The position numbers and the translations under genes were made by a program. This document shows positions 12,001 to 18,663 of a DNA stretch of 64,000 nt, piece after piece. The stretch lies in the NCBI RefSeq assembly GCF_007827975.1, contig NZ_VITT01000002.1. One strand, 5' to 3'. Within the stretch, counting starts at the first letter, position 1. The number at the start of each line of letters is the position of its first letter. Below the pieces are notes generated by a model that saw only the letters and a list, made by a program, of their open reading frames with translations, was not told the origin of the DNA and did not search any database. Source of the stretch: Nitrospirillum viridazoti (GTDB taxonomy: Bacteria; Pseudomonadota; Alphaproteobacteria; Azospirillales; Azospirillaceae).

Positions 12001-12815
12001 CTGGCGTCAAAGCTCAGCAGGCCGTCGCCCTGGAAGTCCAGGGTGAAGGTCTGGGCGCCGCCCAGGGCCACGCGCCCCAGCCTGGCGTGGATGACGCCGG
12101 AGTTTCGCACGCTGGGCGCCACCAAGGCGGCCAGGCCGCTGTCCTTGATGGTGATGTCGCCGGCGTTGACGATGGTGGCGTTGGGGTTGGCCGAGGCCTG
12201 GTTGAAGGCGTACCGGCCGGCCAGGAAGTCGGCGTCGCTGATGTTGGCGGTGGTGGCCACCAGGCTGCCCACGTCCACCCGCGACCCGGCGCCGAAGACG
12301 ACGCCGTTGGGGTTGACCAGCATGACCGTGCCGTTGGCGGTCAGCTGGCCGAAGATGCTGGACGGGTCGTTGCCGATGACCCGGTTCAGGATGACGCTGC
12401 TGCTGGACGGCTGCAGGAAGTCGACCTTTTCACCGGCGCCGATGCTGAAGGACTGCCAGTTGATGGCGGCCTTGTCGGTGCCCTGGGTGATGGTCAGGGT
12501 GTTAGGCTTGGACGCGTCGATGACGGCCTGGCCCACCGTGACCGTGCCGCCGGTGGGGTTGGCGTGCGCCGCCGACAGCAGGGACGAGACGATGTAGGCA
12601 CCCAGCGTGGTGCCGACGGCGATGGCGGTGCGGCCAGCGCGGCGATTGCGGCGATTGGCCATCTTGGGCGTCGGCGCCGTCAACCCGGCGACCGAAGCCA
12701 TCAGCGCGCCGCGCAGGTCGGCGCGGAAGCGCTTCATGCCTGGCAGGGCCTGGGATTGCTGCGTACCCGGACGGTTGGCGCCGGAACGGGGGCGGAAAAA
12801 GCTGCCGTGGTTCAT
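1..12815 (-). CDS. Giant two-partner secretion exoprotein (filamentous haemagglutinin-like TpsA), 3' end outside window
   Basis: Predicted secreted adhesin/exoprotein exported by the TpsB encoded immediately upstream. The reading frame is open from an ATG at 12815 to the left edge (about 4271 codons), with uniform codon register. A GGGGAAA ribosome site lies 8 bases before the ATG and tpsB ends 23 bases upstream. The N-terminus has the long extended signal peptide typical of such proteins (about 85 residues, basic RRNRR stretch, hydrophobic segment, cleavage after AHA). The haemagglutinin activity (TPS) domain follows, with an NPNGVVFG motif near residue 166. The rest is Gly/Ala/Ser/Thr/Val-rich beta-helix sequence, including about eleven diverged copies of one module (3.8-10.7 kb) and QTYTGAVTLG-type repeats toward the visible end. 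No cysteine-rich or toxin domain is visible, but the C-terminus is missing. Family assignment is secure; adhesion as the role is inference. Confidence 0.93.
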   Translation of the reverse strand, partial: MNHGSFFRPRSGANRPGTQQSQALPGMKRFRADLRGALMASVAGLTAPTPKMANRRNRRAGRTAIAVGTTLGAYIVSSLLSAAHANPTGGTVTVGQAVIDASKPNTLTITQGTDKAAINWQSFSIGAGEKVDFLQPSSSSVILNRVIGNDPSSIFGQLTANGTVMLVNPNGVVFGAGSRVDVGSLVATTANISDADFLAGRYAFNQASANPNATIVNAGDITIKDSGLAALVAPSVRNSGVIHARLGRVALGGAQTFTLDFQGDGLLSFDASSAVTALPHNADGTPAQALVVNSGQIAAEGGTIELSARAVKGVIDHVINTDGVLVATSVSAKNGKIVLSGGDSGTVAVKGTVNASGKDAGQTGGTVIATGADVAVAAGAVVDASGDTGGGHIAIGSDGTGTTLDTAKSLSKSVSLAAGAALNADAVTSGNGGHVSLLSQDSTLFSGTISAKGGARGGDGGFAEVSSHNGVALAGDVSLQAPKGKTGTLLLDPTTLEITNGSANSGSQDSFISGGSLAASAADKGSGATFNTVSSGKIVALTATSDVVLQASGLITIDNLGTVNLGSGHSLTLQSTATGGITFTSPSTTQIVASGGGNITLQSLGIGSTITNVAKLTSDTGVITITANGNVTLANTITSGGGVAITSVVGSITNVGATNLITGGTGGNGGVILSAQGGSIGTPTSTISTHTQGLGLETGGSLYVTNDQTLLVLALSATHARPGVTNTYQLTSPGLTFDATDTGSLNLNTLQQSSTLYAQVSTDHDAIVGNVNVTSSGVFSLTSTGGNILAGAGNTGATPITAASVQLTAQGTTGLNGAVGSSASPLQTDTGILRANAGSGGIYVGNGSTLALQSAVASGTVNVATAGTLTVGTVAGGTVTLASTGGAILDDADAPTSISANSLNLSASTGVGTHGGALTSNAATVQATTNTGGVFLNLTNAVVTTLANVSAGAGAVEVATATNTVATTVSSGGGSGDDITITVTGGALAVNTINAGASGNVTLTTTLGGNNGDGIGAMGGGSLITGRNLVLSTSSYSYVQLYTAVQKVSGTSGTGITIEQRTGDLTVGDLATTYVPSSSGNPLSQPTSPKIKILADSGSVTVAGTVKALGSTAYTGSVEIQASGAILANSGVTTAITSDSVELEAGQNVGTTASHIKTNTTELYVSAVGDIYLDNAVAFTELSIDDQHTSAGVINTVAVTAPYLTFGISDDGSKFTLTNIVGTTIDSLSFASDETLVLGHIQGSADGNISLRAYDGDILDDGNSQTRVTGRYVALQADSGKLGTSASPLNVNAPRLALTTEGDLYVSDIADLSTLSLTTNHRTNGSVNTYQLTAPSLVFNMTDSTSGTSINTLTDVTGLSATYVNDRTTTLGDINVTRSGSLNLTAQYGSILDDANTATQALAGSITLTATWTAGGLGTAANPLQLATGDLKVAANSGGTYAQISMPVNSTTNVVKLSTGSNNSGTMMVEALQGDLALGTITTTGQSVTLKADAGSITNPNTSGGTTPSYSTLTVGSGGTVSLTASGAIGGSSAPILISASGGTLNATATAGDVYVTNAGALKLGAVSASGTVGVTATSGSLTDDGDAGTAVAGTTVALTAASGSVGTSASPLSVATANLAVTAQGSIQVADSAALSNLTLASTSTSAGNSFSVGAANLTSFSLSDSGSLYTLTQLTSTSALNFTFTGGHAITVLGPVNGNAGTANYGISTGGGAVTLASAAGNVTIGSIATGGGAATITSGAGGALTVTSLATGGGAATLTAGGALTVTGLTTTGGAATLTSGTTAALWGVDTGNGALGITVGSGDFTVGALTASSVSINAKAGNIKDDGDSTTKITAGTVSLTSGTGSIGVAGTSDSDTSKWIALSGTTNLTLSAPTNMYVVDDHALTALALSFTGNNTAGIFKLTAPTQTYIISSASGTLSVNRAGATSGGTGDLSTFSLYARESVNVGTVSATDSISVTTDNTTANIGFLSGFGGLISANGTVNLTTKNANASNGNIGTSTNSVSIESTTLNIDSVGAIYVDDAGLANLSIISRHVSSSDNDNNIKVTGFFLQSSGLIVGDGATQSLANGSVFAAKTGTPALNFSYTTDRAIAVMNNITGNSVSLTSTGGSITGSSGKTITAGSVSLSALSKDASVGTSSQAVGVSTANLSIASAGSMYVADSAALSSLTLNSTLTQSGTPSAGFGITASNITDSITYSNSGPYGLQISTFTANTGNVALSVTSNQLITVGTINTGTGTGAAVTLTTTGAIQAATSSSRITTGALTLNATGVSIYNDGTDPFLTTASSLAGTIQTIDPTTKTVTGGSINLSNTGDLALGALTVGNTAKITTSGAITSGGGTVSAPILTLTATGGSIGTSGAHLSVDTPTLSLDSGNDIYVDARSDLYALNVTDRHATARANTLSITAPHLVFTVTDTGSQFNLANVVDASGLDFSFTGDKDIQIGTVNGQMGRTVSVTSTNGSLTDNGGVMLTGDEVDLAASGSIGTAGAHIKTTALTLDVRTGANLYVDNTTDLSALSVETTQTGATGGVFSITSGGAFGSATPTLTFSGGDDGTYTHFDLVTDSTGINFSGTAEHSLKIGTIDTRAAGMLAGGLVTLFSDQSILAIDGTNRITAAETSLTTWNGGGSVGSGATALNLSTPLLDMDTSGSVYLNSDTHIDALDLYTRHPTSNASTYSITSPALTFGMSDGGTGASLTNIVDTTGLALTVTSDATLTVGTVNLGTAGTLALHTTSGDIKGDGNGTTGVTAATLSLVSDSGAIGTSGVGNEIDAQVNTLTANAQSGAVNLGFSASAALKGLTAGGDVVLNNSVGDIALGTIELNGHNLTVDNEGGSILSGTLNDTATVTLIAQGSIGNVSAITTSSNGATTTLNLTAHATNGATGSVNVSENNGNLVASSILAPGGVTLKAGDGGITVGTINAGTAAVSLTAGDGDITAINGSNLITGGSVTLVTDSGSGHSIGGGTGGVLIVSTPVLSLTNTKDIYLNDNTTLTKLTLDRTGDYTGGGTLQLSTSGFSAAWTDTSTTLTLTYLAQTGLDLTLRTNHNVAIGTINLGSTGSLDLEVNPASGNGAITATSGSSSVTAGSLTLKVSSGYDTDGSSIGSSATLLKVSATDFTATAGQDGIYIAPTSNINLSNVTSGGALTVSTTSAVDVTLGSVSYGNGQALTVTTAGAILGGGGVLQGGSPSFGGSYGAINLTAGTGIGGVNAPLQISATNNAVNATVTGTGDIVINSQGAMLGGLTATTHDGQIVITSAGSLLLNGATSSTDNSGDGISVTVSSGNLTLGGAITAGATQGNITLTANSGSILASNAPTTGNEVSAFSVTADASTGLGGSSRGLNLVGQRVNAISQSGTIYLSPQATTTLAYVSSGGGAVNIVGNGGLYLGNVLSGGGNITVSGNTGTTVYAGNVNAGSGNVTIVASSSGGAILDDGLDLTRIVGNTVSLSGATGVGTSTRAIQTTANSLTLVDNAGGAGIYVDDNNTRGVTITSSTAAGGNTVITTAGPTTVVSATATSTTGGGNDITITAATGNLTIGAISTNTASLNGGTLTLTATNGSILARAGSGTNLTGYNASLSSKSGIGTLTDFASGAGAPIVTAVTNLTSLSATDTGSIINVKQTGNLTLGTGTHVTLGTNGSAYLQATGDINASSGLPNVGTGNLALLAGGTLTLPSAGVSTQGDLYLKGVTDIVATGATPRALIITADSLKFISGAAGGNVSLTTTVGALDAELTGTTTAANLTVSNTGALSGLTLSTAKGNIAFTDDVGFTTTSVTANGATPTISLTASTGDLTVGANGISAGATGTVNLTATTGAISGAGGSVITANALNLTSLKAIGSSSQALNATTATLSANVTGTVQANGAGDYGIHLSAPGTLSLAGLTTADGVVSITGGGVGTTLTSTGGITAGNGHAITLSNDGGAISVSGTMTGASLDATATTISVGAMTTSGAQNYTGNTTVTGDLTASAVTVTGNLTLGGTGARTIDTHASNGDIDITGTVTGASHDLTLTAGTGAITLGGAASGMGALSATGATIATNGIAGTGNQSYAGATTLGGTYSTGSGTFTVTGAATLGGDTSITTTNAAVGFTSTVDGGHNLTIGSGTGAVTLTGAVGGTTRVGALTVNATGTTTFTSAVKAGSLTTNAGGTIVLSAGTVDATGIISLGDSLSLGTDTTLTGSTVTLGGAVEGTHGLTIMGNAVFNGTVGADTRLSSLFVSGTSTINTTVLRTAGTQTYTGAVTLGANTSLTATTVSLGGILNGAKTLAIA
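3780..10760 (-). repeat. About eleven diverged copies of a module inside TpsA
   Basis: The module reads roughly: a segment ending SIGTS..PL, then L.L.....D.YV.D...L..L.L, then an N(T).x.ITAP.L.F....TD.GS....L block, then ...L.VG.(V/I)N and SILDD(G). Copies begin near 10690, 9330, 8950, 7920, 7170, 6750, 6330, 5670, 5270, 4840 and 3850 (YV/YL motif positions, approximate). Divergence between copies is high, so this is an old protein-level repeat rather than a recent DNA duplication. A separate short repeat (about 21 residues, four copies, GGGAATxTxG type) sits at about 7460-7690. Confidence 0.7.
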
Positions 12816-12838
12816 GATTGGATTTCCCCGTTCCGATC

Positions 12839-14602
12839 TCAGTAATGCGCCGTGATGCTGAAGAAGACCCGGGTCGGCTTTCCGCCCTGGGTTTGGACCT
12901 GACGGTCCAGCGGCTGGTCGACCTCAAGGGTCGTGAACAGCTCTTTGGCCATGTTGATGCGGATGCCGCCGCCCACCGACGCCACGGTGACGCGGCCGGT
13001 GGGACGGTAGTTGGACAGGCTCCACACCCGGCCGCCGTCGAACACGGCGTAGAACTGCATCCCTTCGGGGAACAGTTCGGGCACCAGCGGCGTGTAGCGT
13101 AGCTCCAGCGAGCCGGCCCAGCCGTTGTCGCCAGAGATCTCGCCCTCGTCATAGGCGCGGCCGAAGTTGGGGCCGCCCAGCGCCATCTCCTCGCTGGCCA
13201 GCAGGGGGGCCAGCGACATCTGCGCCGTGGCCGTGGCCAGAAGGCTGAAGTTGGCCGGCAGCTGCTGGACGCGTGTCACGTCCACCGTGAACTTGGTGAA
13301 GTCGGCGTTGCCGCCCAGGCGCGAGGCGTAGTCGGACTTGCGCGGTGTCGCGTTCAGGATGTCCAGGCCCTGGTGCACGGTGCCGCGCACGGCGGTGATG
13401 CCGTCCCAGGTGTCGGTCTTGTCGTAGCTGACGCCGGCGCGGAAGATACGAAGGTGGTCCTGGTTGAAGAGGTCGGCACCCAGCGTGGTGCGGATGTCGC
13501 GGTACTCGAACTCCCCGAAGGCGCGCAGGTTTTCCAGGCGCGACCGGATGATGGGGTAGGTGACGGTGCCGGTCTCGGACGCCACGCGGCTGTGGACGTT
13601 CAACTGGTCCAGCTCCTGCCCCGGGCTGGCACGGGAGAAGCTGGAGGTGAGGCCGGCCGTCAGCCCGTCACTGCTGAACATGCCCTGATAGCCGCCCTGG
13701 ACGAACCATTCGCGGCGGAAGGGGGTGGACACCTTGCTGGTCAGGGTCAGGCGGTCGGCATGCTCGCCGAAGCTGTTGACCGAGACGGAGCCCACCCATT
13801 CGAAGGCGCCGACATAGGGCGTGTTGCGGTTGTCGAAGGCCAGCGAGGCGTCAACCGCCTTGCGCTCCGACTTCACCACGATGATGGAGGCGCCCAGGAT
13901 GGTGGGCGACGGCTCCAGGCTGGCGCGCACCGTCAGGCCGGGCAGGTCGTCGGCCAACAGCAGGCGACGCTCGATCTCGCCCACGCTGATGGGGGTGACG
14001 CCGCGCAGGGGCTCCAGCAGGCGGGCCACGGCCGCGCGGGCCGGGCCGATGTCGTCGTCGAACCGGATGTCGGCGACGAAGCCCTCGATGACCTGGATGC
14101 GGAAGCGGCCGTCCTCGATGGTCTGCTCCGGCACCACGACCCGGCTGGTGATGTAGCCGGCCTCGCGATAGCGCACCTCGATGTCGTTGGCGACCTTGAA
14201 CATGTCGGCCACGGTGACCGTCTTGCCCACCAGGCTGGCGTAGAAGGCCGCCAGTTCATCGGCGGGGAAGGCGGTGGCGCCTTCGACCGCGACTCCCTTC
14301 AGCGCAAAGCTGTACTGCTCGGCCCCCTGCGGTGCCTGGGCCGCCGTTGCCTTGGGCACAGTGATGGCACCGCCGGGTGCGCCAGGCGTGGGCATGACCG
14401 GCCGGGGCGCCTCGCGACCCGGTTCGGCGCCGGACGGCAGTCGCGGTGGCTGGGCCTGCTGCGCCAGCGCCGGCAGGGTGATGAACAAGGCCGCCGTTGT
14501 CAGGGCCGCTGCCCGCAAGGTACGCCGGCCGGCCCCCAAGTCCGCCCGCTTGTGGGCCATGCGCGCGTGGGGCGACAGGGGGGACTGGGCGGTCTTGGTC
14601 AT
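12839..14602 (-). CDS. TpsB outer-membrane transporter of the ShlB/FhaC/HecB family
   Basis: Outer-membrane partner that recognises the TPS domain of the downstream TpsA and exports it. The chosen ATG at 14602 gives 587 residues (MTKTAQSPLS...) with a signal peptide ending at ALA near residue 47. A longer upstream reading frame exists but has no signal character. A Pro-rich linker is followed by POTRA-type sequence (about residues 75-220, including AEQYSFALKGVAVEGATAFP and YREAGYITSRVVVPEQ), then a 16-strand-type beta barrel ending in an aromatic residue (AHY). It precedes tpsA by 23 bases and is surely co-transcribed with it. The ribosome site is weak, so the exact start is less certain than the gene. 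Confidence 0.93.
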   Translation of the reverse strand: MTKTAQSPLSPHARMAHKRADLGAGRRTLRAAALTTAALFITLPALAQQAQPPRLPSGAEPGREAPRPVMPTPGAPGGAITVPKATAAQAPQGAEQYSFALKGVAVEGATAFPADELAAFYASLVGKTVTVADMFKVANDIEVRYREAGYITSRVVVPEQTIEDGRFRIQVIEGFVADIRFDDDIGPARAAVARLLEPLRGVTPISVGEIERRLLLADDLPGLTVRASLEPSPTILGASIIVVKSERKAVDASLAFDNRNTPYVGAFEWVGSVSVNSFGEHADRLTLTSKVSTPFRREWFVQGGYQGMFSSDGLTAGLTSSFSRASPGQELDQLNVHSRVASETGTVTYPIIRSRLENLRAFGEFEYRDIRTTLGADLFNQDHLRIFRAGVSYDKTDTWDGITAVRGTVHQGLDILNATPRKSDYASRLGGNADFTKFTVDVTRVQQLPANFSLLATATAQMSLAPLLASEEMALGGPNFGRAYDEGEISGDNGWAGSLELRYTPLVPELFPEGMQFYAVFDGGRVWSLSNYRPTGRVTVASVGGGIRINMAKELFTTLEVDQPLDRQVQTQGGKPTRVFFSITAHY

Positions 14603-15345
14603 TTCCAGGGGCACCTTGGGGCTTAAGCGACGGCGGACGGGATAGCGGCGGCAAACAACGGAAAACCCGGTCCCCAGGGTGTCGAACCTGGATGGGACGG
14701 GCGGGCAAGAACGGCTCAGGCGAAAGGGGGACAGGGCTGGAGGATCAGCTACTTTCGGATATATCGCTTTTGAGGGTGGTGCGACAATGGCGCACAAGAA
14801 CGGCGATAGTCAACGGCCATGCACTTAATAAAGAGTGAATGTTGAAAGGATGAACATTTGCGACAATATGTGATGATTTGTGATATTTGCTTTAAAATGA
14901 GAAATTTAAGGCGGGAATGTCAGAATTTATCAGCTTCCATTGGGATCATTATGCACAAATATCGACTTTATGATCAGCATCATCTCTCAACGTTAACCAA
15001 TTCGATTTCAAGTAAGTACAAATGTATGCATAATTGAAAGACGATGTGGGGGTGTATGGAATGTTCAAAACGGCGGCGCCTATACCCAAGGCCTAGGTAG
15101 CCAACCGGCTTAGAGGTCTGGTCCGGGCGCGATGCCCACTGGGCACCGGGGTTGCCGTCCTTGGCCGGCCGCCGCGACCGTCCATTTGCGCGGTGAAATC
15201 CGGGCCGGAAATTTTTGGCCCGCCCCCTGGGCCACCCCTCTTGACATGGATTCCGGGCTGAATAAATTTTTGCCGCGGCCCGGCCCAGAAGGGAGGGCCG
15301 CCTTATAAAATCCATGGCATTCGCTTGTAATGAGGAGTGACCCCC
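14603..15345. other. Intergenic region between divergent tpsB and groES, with an AT-rich island
   Basis: This 743-base gap separates divergent transcription units. Bases about 14810-15070 are strikingly AT-rich compared with the surrounding sequence and probably hold the tpsBA promoter. Visible there are an inverted repeat AATGTT-N9-AACATT (14838-14858) and a doubled TGTGAT a few bases apart (about 14870-14888). The groES-proximal 100 bases carry a TTGACA-type promoter. I find no convincing gene, and no CIRCE element (TTAGCACTC-N9-GAGTGCTAA). Confidence 0.6.
15241..15268 (+). promoter_or_regulatory. Predicted groESL promoter
   Basis: A perfect -35 hexamer TTGACA (15241-15246) is followed after 16 bases by TAAATT (15263-15268, four of six matches to TATAAT). 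It lies about 80 bases before groES. The CTTGACA context could also fit an RpoH-type -35 element, but I see no good RpoH -10, so the sigma factor is open. Confidence 0.45.
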
Positions 15346-15657
15346 ATGCGATTCCGCCCCTTGCACGACCGCGTCGTCGTGCGCCGCGTTGACAGCGAGC
15401 AGAAGACCGCTGGCGGCATCATCATCCCCGATACCGCCAAGGAAAAGCCCCAGGAGGGCGTCGTGCTCGCCGTCGGTCCCGGCACCCGGGACGAACAGGG
15501 CCATGTCATCGACCTGAATGTCCGGGTCGGCGACCGCGTGCTGTTCGGCAAATGGTCCGGCACCGAGATCAAGATCGACGGCGAGGATCTCCTGATCATG
15601 AAGGAGAGCGACATCCTCGGCGTCATCGACACCAGCGCGGCCCGCAAAGCCGCCTGA
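15346..15657 (+). CDS. groES: Co-chaperonin GroES (Cpn10)
   Basis: Heptameric lid of the GroEL folding chamber, cytoplasmic. The 103 residues start MRFRPLHDRVVVRR and contain the mobile loop (QKTAGGIIIPDTAKEKPQ) and the usual GxRxxxG-type end (RVLFGKWSGTEIKIDGEDLLIM). The ATG at 15346 is preferred over an in-frame GTG at 15337 because GAGGAG (15332-15337) then sits 8 bases upstream. It is followed 27 bases later by groEL in the same operon. Confidence 0.97.
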   Translation: MRFRPLHDRVVVRRVDSEQKTAGGIIIPDTAKEKPQEGVVLAVGPGTRDEQGHVIDLNVRVGDRVLFGKWSGTEIKIDGEDLLIMKESDILGVIDTSAARKAA

Positions 15658-15684
15658 CGCAGTACATCATCACGGGAGAAGAAA

Positions 15685-17304
<1,620 letters not shown>

Positions 17305-17337
17305 CGAAGTCCTAACATAATAGCTGAGTACACTTGG

Positions 17338-17361
17338 CCACGGCGGCGGTTGCCGCCGTGG
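17338..17361 (+). terminator. Rho-independent-type terminator after groEL
   Basis: A perfect 10-bp stem CCACGGCGGC / GCCGCCGTGG with a GGTT loop lies 34 bases after the groEL stop. It is followed by TTATTGCTGT, a modest T-tract. It separates groESL from the hsp20 unit. Confidence 0.75.
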
Positions 17362-17416
17362 TTATTGCTGTCGTCTAATAAAATTGTCTATCGATTTGCC
17401 TATATCAAAATCAATA

Positions 17417-17444
17417 TTGATATATTGCCAATATTTTCTATATT
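17417..17444 (+). promoter_or_regulatory. Predicted housekeeping-type promoter of hsp20
   Basis: TTGATA (17417-17422, five of six matches) and TATATT (17439-17444, five of six) are separated by 16 bases within an AT-rich patch. Transcription would start near 17451, which is where the first hairpin of the thermometer begins. A strong sigma-70-type promoter fits post-transcriptional heat control. Confidence 0.6.
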
Positions 17445-17450
17445 CGCAGG

Positions 17451-17548
17451 CAGTCGGATGCCGATTGTGGATCCGGCCGAACCGGCTCCCGGGTGGGTCC
17501 CGGGGCCGCTCGTACCTCGTTGCTCAATGGAGGACATGGCTATGAGCG
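17451..17548 (+). promoter_or_regulatory. ROSE-type RNA thermometer in the hsp20 5' leader
   Basis: Four consecutive hairpins fill the leader: 17452-17466 (AGTCGG/CCGATT), 17473-17485 (CCGG/CCGG), 17488-17504 (CCCGGG/CCCGGG) and a long terminal hairpin from 17507. In the last one CGCTCGTA (17507-17514) pairs with TATGAGCG (17541-17548), burying the AUG. TTGCTC (17520-17525) pairs with GAGGA (17530-17534) around an AATG loop, with the G of TTGCT bulged. This U(U/C)GCU-against-Shine-Dalgarno arrangement is the hallmark of ROSE elements, which block translation of small heat-shock genes in alphaproteobacteria and rhizobia at low temperature and melt on heating. Pairings were checked by hand only. 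Confidence 0.88.
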
Positions 17549-18012
17549 CTTTTGATTTTTCGCCCCTGTTTCGTTCCGGCGTCGGCTTTGACCGTTTGGC
17601 GTCTGTGCTGGAACATCTGTCCACCACCAGCCCGGCGGACAGCTATCCCCCGTACGACATCCTGAAGACCGATGAGAACGCCTATCGCATCGTGGTCGCC
17701 CTCGCGGGCTGGTCCGCCGACGAACTGGCCCTGACCGCCCATCCCAACCTGCTCATCGTCCAGGGCCGCAAAGCTGCTGAGGAAAAGGCGCAGTATCTGC
17801 ACCATGGCCTGTCGGCCCGGTCGTTCGAGCGCCGTTTCGAACTGGCCGATTTCGTTTTCGTTGATCGCGCCTCGCTGGAAAACGGCCTGCTGACCATCGA
17901 TCTGAAGCGCGAGTTGCCGGAGGCCATGAAGCCACGGCGCATCGAAATCCTGTCCGGTGGCGCCAATCCGCGCCTGGAAGAGCATCAAGCCGGCGAAAAG
18001 CAAGCCGCCTGA
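17542..18012 (+). CDS. Small heat-shock protein Hsp20 (IbpA/HspA type)
   Basis: ATP-independent holdase that keeps unfolding proteins soluble for the chaperonin and Hsp70 systems; cytoplasmic. Start ATG 17542 gives 156 residues beginning MSAFDFSPLFRSGVGFDRL, the standard IbpA-type N-terminus; GGAGG (17529-17533) lies 8 bases upstream. The alpha-crystallin domain spans about residues 30-130 (YPPYDILKTDENAYRIVVAL ... FVFVDRASLENGLLTIDLKRE), followed by the IxI-type anchor RRIEIL. Expression is predicted to be controlled by the ROSE leader. Confidence 0.95.
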   Translation: MSAFDFSPLFRSGVGFDRLASVLEHLSTTSPADSYPPYDILKTDENAYRIVVALAGWSADELALTAHPNLLIVQGRKAAEEKAQYLHHGLSARSFERRFELADFVFVDRASLENGLLTIDLKRELPEAMKPRRIEILSGGANPRLEEHQAGEKQAA

Positions 18013-18031
18013 GGCCGAAGATGAAGGGAGC

Positions 18032-18057
18032 CGCCGCCGGCCGTCGCGCCGGCGGCG
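18032..18057 (+). terminator. Possible terminator hairpin after hsp20
   Basis: A 9-bp perfect stem CGCCGCCGG/CCGGCGGCG with an 8-base loop begins 19 bases after the hsp20 stop. There is no T-tract, so it may only slow polymerase or protect the mRNA end. Confidence 0.4.
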
Positions 18058-18153
18058 TGTCACCGGCCCGTTGTCAGCACTTCACCTTGACGTTGCCGGT
18101 GCCGCGAAGGGCCGGCTGTTTGAACCGGTATCGCTCGTGAGGAGGGTATCGCC

Positions 18154-18648
18154 ATGTTTCCGGTTGTCACCACCTTGGTCCACTCCGCTGTCGCGCTGGC
18201 GGCTGATGGCGCGGGTCGTGCCGCGGCGGCGGGGACCTGCCTGTCGGCGCTGCGCCTGCTGCGCCAGATCGTCGTGCAGGCGGATGGCGAGGTGTCCGCT
18301 GCCACGCTGATCGATGGCAGCGTTGGCGCCTGTCTGCTGCAGCACAAGCTGGCCGCCTTGAAGGAGGTGGGCGAGGTGCCGCCGGCAATCCCCTTGCCGA
18401 CCCCCAGCCTGCCGGGAACACGGGAATACGCCTTGGCCAGCGACCTGGTCGACAACCTGGTGATGGTCCACCAGCAGGTGGCTGGCAACCAAGCCCTGGT
18501 GCAGGCCTGCGCCGAAGTGCTGTCCGCCCTGGTGGGCCAGATGGATGGCCTGCCGGACTCGGGCGCGCTGCTTGACCTCCTGCGTGACGGCGCCGCCGAC
18601 GCGGGCGATGGGACGGGCGTGTCCATCCGTACGCTTCCCCTTCATTGA
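18154..18648 (+). CDS. Hypothetical protein in the chaperone cluster
   Basis: I do not recognise this 164-residue protein. It is Ala/Leu-rich, predicted helical and without signal peptide or membrane segment; the first 25 residues (MFPVVTTLVHSAVALAADGA) are mildly hydrophobic. A strong ribosome site (GAGGAGG about 9 bases before the ATG) and its position in a same-strand run ending 15 bases before the DnaJ-type gene support it being real. Longer minus-strand frames overlap it, but they would also run antisense through the certain DnaJ gene. A link to chaperone function is suggested only by context. Confidence 0.6.
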   Translation: MFPVVTTLVHSAVALAADGAGRAAAAGTCLSALRLLRQIVVQADGEVSAATLIDGSVGACLLQHKLAALKEVGEVPPAIPLPTPSLPGTREYALASDLVDNLVMVHQQVAGNQALVQACAEVLSALVGQMDGLPDSGALLDLLRDGAADAGDGTGVSIRTLPLH

Positions 18649-18663
18649 GCGCCTGCACGATAG

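Noticed and set aside
109..12597. Many long plus-strand reading frames rich in Gly, Gln and Asp or in Val, Pro and Leu
   Set aside because: They run antisense to the repetitive tpsA frame and reflect its Thr/Ala/Gly codons read backwards; no ribosome sites or known domains.
15080..15345. Search for a CIRCE/HrcA operator before groES
   Set aside because: No TTAGCACTC...GAGTGCTAA or near match is present in the leader.
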